The position numbers and the translations under genes are program-made. Below are positions 18,252 to 24,934 of a DNA stretch of 64,000 nt, one piece after another (positions within the stretch are counted from its first letter, which is position 1; each line of letters begins with the position of its first letter). The notes under the pieces are model-generated. The model was not told the origin of the DNA. It ran no database searches and worked only from the letters and a program-made list of their open reading frames with translations. Source of the DNA: Streptomyces sp. SDr-06 (GTDB lineage: Bacteria; Actinomycetota; Actinomycetes; Streptomycetales; Streptomycetaceae); assembly GCF_003324565.1 (NCBI RefSeq), contig NZ_QOLA01000012.1, forward strand, positions 62,001 to 126,000, written 5' to 3'.

Positions 18252-18575
18252 TCAGTGCATGACGGCCATGGCGAGGGCACGGCGGGCGCGCATCGACGCG
18301 CGCTCGGCGCGCCGCTGCATACGCCGGGCGGCGACCATGCGTACGGCCTGGCGCTCCACCTCGGCTTCCCGCAGTCGCTGATGCATATGCGCACGGGCCA
18401 GGGCTTCTGGCATGAGTTGCATTTCGAGGGTCCTGTTCTGGCGCGACTTGTTCGCGCCGGTGGTGGTGAAGTCTGGGGTCGCGGAGCCGGTGGGCTCGCT
18501 GGCGGACGTCGTCATCGGGGCCTGCTTCTGGGGGTCGTTCGTTCGGGGGTGGTCGATGGTTCCCGGGCGGTTCAT
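18252..18575 (-). CDS. Arg/Ala-rich helical protein coupled to wblC
   Basis: A 107-residue protein if it begins at the ATG overlapping the wblC stop (ATGA), or 87 residues from an internal ATG at 18515. The N-terminus is Thr/Ser-rich and disordered; the second half is one long amphipathic, strongly basic helix rich in Arg, Ala and Met (RRMQRRAERASMRARRALAM). No family is recognised. The overlap with wblC implies co-translation and therefore antibiotic-responsive expression. It could bind nucleic acid or ribosomes, but this is inference from charge alone. Confidence 0.65.
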   Translation of the reverse strand: MNRPGTIDHPRTNDPQKQAPMTTSASEPTGSATPDFTTTGANKSRQNRTLEMQLMPEALARAHMHQRLREAEVERQAVRMVAARRMQRRAERASMRARRALAMAVMH

Positions 18576-18940
18576 GCCGCGACCGGGTTCTTGCGCGGAC
18601 GGCCACGCGGCCGCTTGCGGGCCACGACCACACCCTGGACGAAGAGCTCGCCGCCCCAGACGCCCCACGGCTCGCGCCGCTCCTTGGCGCCCGCGAGGCA
18701 GGCGGCCACCAGGGGGCAGGTCTGGCACAGGGACTTGGCGTACTCGACGTCGGCCGGCGACTCGGCGAAGAAGACCTCCGGGTCGAAGGAACGGCAGGGG
18801 ACGGGTACGCCGAGGTTCTCGATGGCGTCGTCGAGCGCGGTGAGCGCGGTGAGGGGAGTCAAGGCGGGGTCCTCCGTGAGACCGGGCGGGGGGAGAGTCG
18901 GGGCGGGCGGTACGGACGGGGCGTGCGCTTCGAGTTGCAC
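18572..18940 (-). CDS. wblC: WhiB-like antibiotic-response regulator WblC (WhiB7)
   Basis: A 122-residue WhiB-family [4Fe-4S] regulator. Iron-sulfur ligands are Cys49, Cys72, Cys75 and Cys81 (the CxxCxxxxxC arrangement after a distal Cys); the GVWGG turn is at 93-97, and the C-terminal AT-hook is RKRPRGRPRKN with RGRP at 112-115. This combination defines WblC/WhiB7, which binds the primary sigma factor and activates intrinsic resistance genes on ribosome-targeting antibiotics, including its own. The GTG at 18940 gives the usual family length and has GAGG 11 nt upstream; open frame continues upstream but lies in the leader. Confidence 0.96.
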   Translation of the reverse strand: MQLEAHAPSVPPAPTLPPPGLTEDPALTPLTALTALDDAIENLGVPVPCRSFDPEVFFAESPADVEYAKSLCQTCPLVAACLAGAKERREPWGVWGGELFVQGVVVARKRPRGRPRKNPVAA

Positions 18941-19058
18941 GGTGGTTTCAACCTCGTCTTGTCGGGTGTGTTCGGCTGTGTCGGTCCGGCCGGTCGGCCG
19001 GGCGTCGGCTGGTACCGAGGCCCCCTTCACTCCGTCCGTCCCGTTCGGGACAAACAGA

Positions 19059-19093
19059 AGGGCCGCGGATCCCTGATGGGGTTCCGCGGCCCT
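19059..19093 (-). terminator. Attenuator terminator in the wblC leader
   Basis: On the minus strand an 11-bp perfect GC stem (AGGGCCGCGGA with its complement), extended by three inner C-G pairs, is followed by TTCTGTTTGT, an intrinsic terminator. It sits 22 nt after the stop of the 117-codon upstream ORF and 118 nt before wblC. Known wblC/whiB7 leaders use such a terminator with an upstream ORF to couple ribosome stalling to readthrough. Confidence 0.8.
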
Positions 19094-19102
19094 GAAGGCG
19101 CC

Positions 19103-19134
19103 TGCCTGATCTGGATCAGGCTGGATCACTCCAG
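19103..19134 (-). promoter_or_regulatory. Hairpins overlapping the leader ORF stop codon
   Basis: Two small hairpins in series. One has an 8-bp stem GCCTGATC/GATCAGGC with a 2-nt loop; the leader ORF's TGA is inside its 5' arm. The second is CTGGA/TCCAG with a 4-nt loop just before it. A ribosome at the stop codon would open both, so translation can change folding of the adjacent terminator. No alternative antiterminator pairing was computed. Confidence 0.5.
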
Positions 19135-19469
19135 GGTTCGAGCCCACGGAAGGCCCACATCATGTGGTGCTGGTACTTCTTCGTCTGCTTCTCGGCTCCG
19201 GCACCGGTCGCCGCAAAGGCGTGGGCCTGGGCCCGTCCCTTCGCTACTGCTGCTCCCGGCGCCTGGATCGGTCGCTCATTACGCTCATCACGCACGGGGA
19301 GGCTCGCCAGGGAGACCGGAGCGGCGGCGGAGAAGCCGACCAGACCGGAGACGCCGGTGGACAGACCGGTGCCCTGGAACGAAGAGCCGAGCGTGCAGGT
19401 GGCGGCGACCGAGCGGTCCGTCACTTTGGTGCTGATGAAGCTGGTGTTGGTCTCGATGTAGCTGGCCAC
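19116..19469 (-). CDS. Upstream ORF (117 codons) in the wblC leader
   Basis: A GTG-started ORF with a near-perfect AGGAGG ribosome site 8 nt upstream, on the transcript leading to wblC. The product begins MASYIETNTSFISTKVTDRS and matches no domain I know. Codon use is ordinary for about 50 codons, then becomes rich in rare codons (gat, cgt, aat, cga, gga, gca, gca, gta around codons 55-75) and the peptide ends with a KKYQHHMMW stretch. The stop lies 22 nt before the terminator stem. This suits a sensor ORF whose translation status controls wblC, rather than a protein selected for function. Confidence 0.7.
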   Translation of the reverse strand: MASYIETNTSFISTKVTDRSVAATCTLGSSFQGTGLSTGVSGLVGFSAAAPVSLASLPVRDERNERPIQAPGAAVAKGRAQAHAFAATGAGAEKQTKKYQHHMMWAFRGLEPWSDPA

Positions 19470-19598
19470 TGGTCTCGCCTCCTCTCGGCGTCTCGGGGAC
19501 TTCGGCCTCGCGGCCTGATCCCATGCGTATTCGGATAAGTACAGCTAAGTACAGCACGGAGACCGGGCTTCGGAGAAGCTCCTGTTTCCGTGGTTAAG

Positions 19599-19639
19599 AA
19601 CCTATGGGGATTCCTGGGGCGGGCGCAAACTATTTTTTC
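19599..19639 (-). promoter_or_regulatory. wblC promoter, WblC-dependent type
   Basis: On the minus strand: an AT-rich block GAAAAAATA (19631-19639) directly before a -35-like TTGCGC (19623-19628), an 18-nt spacer, and -10-like TAGGTT (19599-19604). An AT-rich tract just upstream of -35 is the known recognition feature of WhiB7/WblC-activated promoters, contacted by the AT-hook. This predicts autoregulation and a leader of about 650 nt before wblC. Confidence 0.72.
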
Positions 19640-19648
19640 GACGAGTTT

Positions 19649-21835
19649 TCACGAACCCGCGTCGTCGACTCCTCCAGGCTCGTCACCTGCGCAGATGGCC
19701 AGTACGTCGGTGCCGAAGCGGTCCAGCTTGCGGGCGCCGACGCCGGAGATCACCGCGAGCTCGTGCCCGGTGGACGGCACGGCCTCCGCGATCGCCATCA
19801 GCGTCTTGTCGGTGAAGACGACGTACGGCGGCATGCCCAGCGCCTTCGCCTGGTGGGAGCGCCAGTCGCGGAGCCGCTCGTACAGCGCCTCGTCCATGTC
19901 CGACGGGCAGTCCTCGCAGCGCATCAGCTTCATCTCGCCGGCCTCGGTGAGTGTTTTCCCGCACACCCGGCACAGCACCGGCCCCCGCCGGACGCGCTTG
20001 CGCACCGCGGGGCCGCGCTCGACGCCTCCGGAGCCGCCCGCGACCGGGCGCGCCGCGCGGGAGCCCGAGCCCGGCCGCAGGCCGTTCAGGAAGCGGCTGG
20101 GGCGTCGGCTCGCCCGGCCGCCGGGAGAGCGCGAGAGCGACCAGGAAAGACCCAGGTGGATCCGGGCCCGGGTGACGCCGACGTAGAGCAGCCGGCGCTC
20201 CTCCTCGATCTGCTCGTCCGTCTTGGCGTACGTGATCGGCAGCATGCCCTCGGTGAGGCCGACCAGGAACACGGCGTCCCACTCCAGGCCCTTGGCCGCG
20301 TGCAGCGAGGCGAGGGTGACGCCCTGGACCGTCGGGGCGTGCTGGGCGGCCTTGCGCTCGTGGAGCTCGGCCACCAGGTCGGCCAGGCTCGCCTCGGGCC
20401 TCGCCTGTGCGTAGTCCTCGGCGAGGCGGACCATCGCGGCCAGCGACTCCCACTTGTCGCGCACCGCGCCGGAGCCCGTCGGGGGCAGCGCCGTCCAGCC
20501 CTTGGTGCCGAGCACCGCCCGCACCTGGGAGGGCACGTCCACGGCGTCGTCGAGCAGCGAATCGTTGCGGCCCGCCACGGAGGCGCCGCCGAGGGCGACC
20601 ATCGCCTCCAGCACCTCGGGGCGCTCGAAAAACCGCTCGGCGCCGCGCAGCTGGTAGGGCACGCCCTCGTCCGCGAGAGCCTGCTCGTAGACCTCGGACT
20701 GGGCGTTGATGCGGTAGAGCACGGCGATCTCGCCGGCCGGCACCCCGGAGCGGATGAGGTCGCGGATGCGCCGGGCCACGCCCTCGGCCTCGGCGGGCTC
20801 GTCGCCGTACTCCGTGTAGACCGGGTCGGGGCCCTTGTCGCGCTGCGAGACCAGTTCGAGCCGGTGCTCGGCGGCGCGGCCGCTCGCCTGGTTCAGCAGC
20901 CCGTTGGCCAGGTGCACGACCTGGGGGGTGGAGCGGTAGTCGCGGACCAGCTTGACCACCGTCGCGTTCTGGTGGCGGGTGCGGAAGTCGAGCAGGTAGT
21001 CCGGGGTGGCGCCGGTGAAGGAGTAGATGGTCTGGCTGGCGTCGCCCACCACGCACAGGGTGTCGCGGTCGCCCAGCCACAGTTCGAGCAGGCGCTGCTG
21101 GAGGGGGCTGACGTCCTGGTACTCGTCCACCACGAAGTGCTGGTACTGGCGGCGGACCTCCTGCGCGATGTCGTCGCGGTACTGGAGCACGCCGACCGTG
21201 AGGAGCAGCACGTCCTCGAAGTCGATCACCGAGCGGTCCTGCTTCAGCTGCTCGTACATCCGGTAGACCTGGGCGATCTCGGCCGGGTCGCGGGGCGCTT
21301 CGCGGTGCGACTTGGCGACGGCCGCCGGGTAGTCGCCGGGGACGGTCTGGGTGACCTTCGCCCACTCGATCTCGCCGGTCACGTCGCGCAGCTCGTTGCG
21401 GTCGAGGCGGAGCCGGCAGCGGGCGGCCGCCTCGGCGACCAGCTGGACCTTGCGCTCGACGAGCCGGGGCATGTGCTGGCCGCCGACCGCTCGGGGCCAG
21501 AAGTACTGGAGCTGGCGCAGGGCCGCGGAGTGGAAGGTGCGGGCCTGCACGCCGCCCACGCCGAGCTCGCGCAGCCGGCCGCGCATCTCTGCGGCCGCCC
21601 GGTTGGTGAACGTGACGGCCAGCACCCCGCCGGGCGGCAGGATCCCGGACCGCACCCCGTACGCGATCCGATGGGTGATCGCGCGGGTCTTGCCGGTGCC
21701 CGCGCCGGCCAGCACGCACACCGGGCCGTGCAGGGCCGTGGCGACCTCGCGCTGCTCGGGGTCGAGCCCGTCGAGCACCGCGTCGGCCGTGTCGGGGACC
21801 CGCGGGAAGAGAGTGGAGTGCGTTGCTGATGTCAC
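19649..21835 (-). CDS. uvrD2: UvrD2-type DNA helicase with HRDC domain
   Basis: A 728-residue superfamily 1A helicase. Motif I (AGAGTGKTRAI), Ia (VTFTNRAAAEM), II (VDEYQDVS), III (VVGDASQTIYSFTGA), IV (DYRSTPQVVHLAN), V (LASLHAAKGLEWDAVFLVG) and VI (LLYVGVTRA) are all present. The C-terminus has a tetracysteine element (CRVCG...CEDC) and an HRDC domain, the architecture of mycobacterial UvrD2 (Rv3198c). It unwinds duplex DNA 3' to 5' in repair. GTG start. It is divergent from mycoredoxin, and the wblC promoter starts next to its stop codon. Confidence 0.93.
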   Translation of the reverse strand: MTSATHSTLFPRVPDTADAVLDGLDPEQREVATALHGPVCVLAGAGTGKTRAITHRIAYGVRSGILPPGGVLAVTFTNRAAAEMRGRLRELGVGGVQARTFHSAALRQLQYFWPRAVGGQHMPRLVERKVQLVAEAAARCRLRLDRNELRDVTGEIEWAKVTQTVPGDYPAAVAKSHREAPRDPAEIAQVYRMYEQLKQDRSVIDFEDVLLLTVGVLQYRDDIAQEVRRQYQHFVVDEYQDVSPLQQRLLELWLGDRDTLCVVGDASQTIYSFTGATPDYLLDFRTRHQNATVVKLVRDYRSTPQVVHLANGLLNQASGRAAEHRLELVSQRDKGPDPVYTEYGDEPAEAEGVARRIRDLIRSGVPAGEIAVLYRINAQSEVYEQALADEGVPYQLRGAERFFERPEVLEAMVALGGASVAGRNDSLLDDAVDVPSQVRAVLGTKGWTALPPTGSGAVRDKWESLAAMVRLAEDYAQARPEASLADLVAELHERKAAQHAPTVQGVTLASLHAAKGLEWDAVFLVGLTEGMLPITYAKTDEQIEEERRLLYVGVTRARIHLGLSWSLSRSPGGRASRRPSRFLNGLRPGSGSRAARPVAGGSGGVERGPAVRKRVRRGPVLCRVCGKTLTEAGEMKLMRCEDCPSDMDEALYERLRDWRSHQAKALGMPPYVVFTDKTLMAIAEAVPSTGHELAVISGVGARKLDRFGTDVLAICAGDEPGGVDDAGS

Positions 21836-22098
21836 CCCGCCATGCTGCCAGGTCCCCCGGGACGGGTGCGCCGCGTTGTCCACAGGTGGCGCCCGCAGTC
21901 GTACTAATGCGGCCCGTGCCGCCTCCCGCGGGCCGCGGGACACCGGGCCGGGCGGTCGTCGGAGGCTCGGCGTGGCGATTGGGTCACATGGGGGCGCCGC
22001 GCGGGAATGGTGGTCGGCCCCCGTACGTTCCACCCCCTGCGGAACCGCATTCGGCGGGGCGCGCACGCCAGTCAGCGATACAGAGGAGCGCGAGACAC

Positions 22099-22341
22099 AT
22101 GCCGGGCACTGTGACGATGTACAGCACCACCTGGTGCGGCTACTGCCAGCGGCTGAAGAAGCAGATGGACCGCGAGGGCATCGCGTACAACGAGGTGAAC
22201 ATCGAGCACGACCCGGACTCGGCGGCGTTCGTGGAGAAGGCCAACGGCGGCAACCAGACGGTGCCGACCGTGCTGTTCGCCGACGGGTCCACGCTGACCA
22301 ACCCCTCGCTGGCGCAGGTCAAGCAGAAGATCGGCGTCTGA
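22099..22341 (+). CDS. mrx1: Mycoredoxin (glutaredoxin-like)
   Basis: An 80-residue thioredoxin-fold protein with active site WCGYC and the cis-proline TVPTV, matching mycoredoxin-1, which reduces mycothiol mixed disulfides using mycothiol. AGGAG lies 10 nt before the ATG. Same genomic position as Rv3198A next to uvrD2 and nudC. Cytoplasmic. Confidence 0.94.
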   Translation: MPGTVTMYSTTWCGYCQRLKKQMDREGIAYNEVNIEHDPDSAAFVEKANGGNQTVPTVLFADGSTLTNPSLAQVKQKIGV

Positions 22342-22386
22342 GCGCGGCGCGCACGAGCCCGTGCGGGCGATCCGCCCGACCGAGCC

Positions 22387-22422
22387 GGAAGGCCCCCGTC
22401 CGATCGTGGACGGGGGCCTTCC
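22387..22422. terminator. Bidirectional terminator
   Basis: A perfect 15-bp inverted repeat (GGAAGGCCCCCGTCC and its complement) with a 6-nt GATCGT loop lies between the convergent mycoredoxin and nudC genes. Confidence 0.85.
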
Positions 22423-22464
22423 GCGTGCCCGGCCCGGGGTCCGGCCCCCCGGCGCGGGCCGGGC

Positions 22465-23436
22465 TCAGTGCGTCGGCTTCGGCAGCGGCTCGCCGTACCA
22501 GAGCTCGATGAGGCGGGCCGCGATCGAGATGCCGTACGGGGGCAGCACCTCGCCGGACTCGAACGCCGCGGCCAGGTCCTCGCGGGAGAACCAGCGGGCC
22601 TCGTGGATCTCCTCGCCGTCCACGTTGATCTCGGACGAGGTGGCCTTGGCCATGAAGCCGAGCATCAGGCTGGACGGGAAGGGCCAGGGCTGGCTGGCCA
22701 CGTACTCGACCGGGCCGACCGTGACGCCCGCCTCCTCGAACACCTCGCGGCGCACCGACTGCTCGATGGACTCGCCGGGCTCGACGAAGCCCGCGAGGGT
22801 GGAGAAGCGGCCCTCGGGCCAGTGCACCTGGCGGCCGAGCAGCGCCCGGTCGTGCTCGTCGGTGACCAGCATGATCACCGCAGGATCGGTGCGCGGGTAG
22901 TGCTCGGCGCCGCAGGCCGGGCAGCGGCGGATGTGACCGGCCGCGGCGATCACGGTGCGCTCGCCGCAGCGGGAGCAGAAGCGGTGCAGGCGCTGCCAGT
23001 TCTCCAGGGCGACGGCGTGCGTCATCAGGCTCGCGTCGCGCGGCGACAGGAGCAGGCCGGCCTCGCGCAGCCCGGCGGGCCGGGCCGACTGGTCCATCCG
23101 GCCGGGCAGCGCGTCCTTCTGCAGGGCGAAGTAGCTGACGCCGTCCTCGTCGGTGCCCAGGAAATAGCGGTGGGTCTCGGTGACCGGGGCCTCGAAGGCC
23201 GGGGTCATGACGAGTTCGGTGCGCCCGTCGCCACCGTCCGCCGGTTCGTCGATCAGGACCTGTCCCCCGGAGACCACGAAGACCCGGGTCGTGGGATGGC
23301 TCCAGGCAGCCGCGAGCCAGGCCTCGTCGAGGCGGTGGTGCGCGGCCCGGTCGATGCCGCTGGGCGCGGTGAGACCGATGGGCGTGGCGAGCCCGATCGG
23401 CTGGTCCGTGACGGCTTCACTGCTGGTGGTGCTCAC
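22465..23436 (-). CDS. nudC: NAD(+) diphosphatase / NAD-decapping NudC
   Basis: A 323-residue NudC homologue. A four-Cys zinc site (CSRCG...CPACG) precedes the Nudix box (GFVEPGESIEQSVRREVFEE then AG), and the NudC hallmark SQPWPFPSS follows. It hydrolyses NAD(H) to NMN and AMP and can remove NAD caps from RNA. GTG at 23436 chosen; TTG four codons upstream is also possible. Last gene of a run with the M20 peptidase and adnAB. Confidence 0.93.
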   Translation of the reverse strand: MSTTSSEAVTDQPIGLATPIGLTAPSGIDRAAHHRLDEAWLAAAWSHPTTRVFVVSGGQVLIDEPADGGDGRTELVMTPAFEAPVTETHRYFLGTDEDGVSYFALQKDALPGRMDQSARPAGLREAGLLLSPRDASLMTHAVALENWQRLHRFCSRCGERTVIAAAGHIRRCPACGAEHYPRTDPAVIMLVTDEHDRALLGRQVHWPEGRFSTLAGFVEPGESIEQSVRREVFEEAGVTVGPVEYVASQPWPFPSSLMLGFMAKATSSEINVDGEEIHEARWFSREDLAAAFESGEVLPPYGISIAARLIELWYGEPLPKPTH

Positions 23437-23508
23437 AGGTGCTTCCAACTCCCCCGGGTGGATGGTGTGTTCAGCGATTTCTGTCAGCCGGTGGCGCGGG
23501 CTGAGGGA

Positions 23509-24924
23509 TCAGGCTGTCGTGGCGGCGAGGTCGCTCCACAGGTGGGCGGAGGTCTCGACGCCCTTGAACAGCAGGTCCAGTTCGACCTTCTCGTTCGGCG
23601 CGTGCCAGCCGTCGGAGGGGACCGAGATCCCCAGGAACAGGACCGGCGCCGCCAGTACGTCCTGGAGGTCGGCGGCGGGGCCCGAGCCGCCCTCGCGGGT
23701 GAAGCGGACCTTGGTGCCGAAGGCCGTGCTCATGGCCCGGACGACGGACTGGAGCGCGGGGTGGCCGAGCGGGGTCAGACACGGCCGGGTGCCCGCGCTC
23801 CAGGCGATCTCGTGCCGGATCCCGGCGGGGATCCGCTCGGCGACCCAGTCGGTGACGAGCTTCTCGATGTGCTTCGGGTCCTGGCCCGCGACCAGGCGGA
23901 AGGACAGCTTCACCATCGCCGAGGACGGGATGATCGTCTTGCCGCCGGGGCCCTGGTAGCCGCCGCCGATGCCGTTGACCTCGGCGGTCGGGCGGGCCCA
24001 GATCCGCTCCAGGGTGGAGAAACCGGCCTCGCCCAGCGGCGCCTGCGACTTGGCGGTGTCCAGCCAGTCCGCCTCGTCGAAGGGCAGCTCGGCGAAGAGC
24101 TCGCGCTCGGCGTCGGTCAGCTCGGCGATGCCGTCGTAGAAGCCCGGGACGGTGACGTGCTCGTCGGTGTCGTGCAGGGCCGCGACGAGGCGGGCCGCGG
24201 CGGTCGCCGGGTTGGGCACCGCGCCGCCGAAGGAGCCGGAGTGGATGTCCTGGCCGGGGCCGTACAGCTGGATCTCGCACTCGGCGAGGCCGCGCATGCC
24301 CGTGCACACGGTGGGGGTGTCCTCGGACCACATGCCGGTGTCGGACACGATCACGGCGTCGGCGGCGAGGCGCTCGGCGTGCTCCTCGACCAGGGCCCGG
24401 AAGTGCGGCGAACCCGACTCCTCCTCACCCTCGATGAGGAGCTTCAGGTTGACGGCGGGCGCGGTGCGGCCGGTCGCGGCGAGGTGCGCGCGGACGCCGA
24501 GGGTGTGGAAGAACACCTGACCCTTGTCGTCGGCGGCGCCGCGCCCGTACATCCGGCCGTCGGTGATCACCGGCTCGAAGGGGTCGGTGTGCCAGCCGTC
24601 CTCGCGGGCGGCGGGCTGCACGTCGTGGTGGCCGTAGACCAGGACGGTGGGCGCGCCCGGCTCGCCCGAGGGCCACTCGGCGTAGACGGCGGGGGCGCCG
24701 GGGGTGTCCAGGATCTCGGCGACCGGGAAGCCCGTCTCGCGGAGCTTGGCGGCGAGCCAGTCGGCGCTGCGCCGTACATCGGCGTCGTGGCCGGGCTGGG
24801 CCGACACGGACGGGATGCGCAGCCACTCCGCGAGGTCGTCGAGGAAGGCGGCGCGGTGCTGCTCGATGTAGGCGCGCACCGTCGCGGTGGCGGTCTGGAC
24901 GGCGCTGTCCGGGGTCTCGCTCAT
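23509..24924 (-). CDS. M20 family dipeptidase
   Basis: A 471-residue M20 zinc peptidase. Ligand blocks are clear: VYGHHDVQPA, GRGAADDKGQV, the catalytic Glu pair EGEEESGSPHF, and SDTGMW. This resembles carnosinase/dipeptidase enzymes that act on small peptides in the cytoplasm. It begins 10 nt after adnB ends and is followed 72 nt later by nudC; operon membership looks positional rather than functional. Confidence 0.9.
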   Translation of the reverse strand: MSETPDSAVQTATATVRAYIEQHRAAFLDDLAEWLRIPSVSAQPGHDADVRRSADWLAAKLRETGFPVAEILDTPGAPAVYAEWPSGEPGAPTVLVYGHHDVQPAAREDGWHTDPFEPVITDGRMYGRGAADDKGQVFFHTLGVRAHLAATGRTAPAVNLKLLIEGEEESGSPHFRALVEEHAERLAADAVIVSDTGMWSEDTPTVCTGMRGLAECEIQLYGPGQDIHSGSFGGAVPNPATAAARLVAALHDTDEHVTVPGFYDGIAELTDAERELFAELPFDEADWLDTAKSQAPLGEAGFSTLERIWARPTAEVNGIGGGYQGPGGKTIIPSSAMVKLSFRLVAGQDPKHIEKLVTDWVAERIPAGIRHEIAWSAGTRPCLTPLGHPALQSVVRAMSTAFGTKVRFTREGGSGPAADLQDVLAAPVLFLGISVPSDGWHAPNEKVELDLLFKGVETSAHLWSDLAATTA

Positions 24925-24934
24925 GCCCTTGAGC

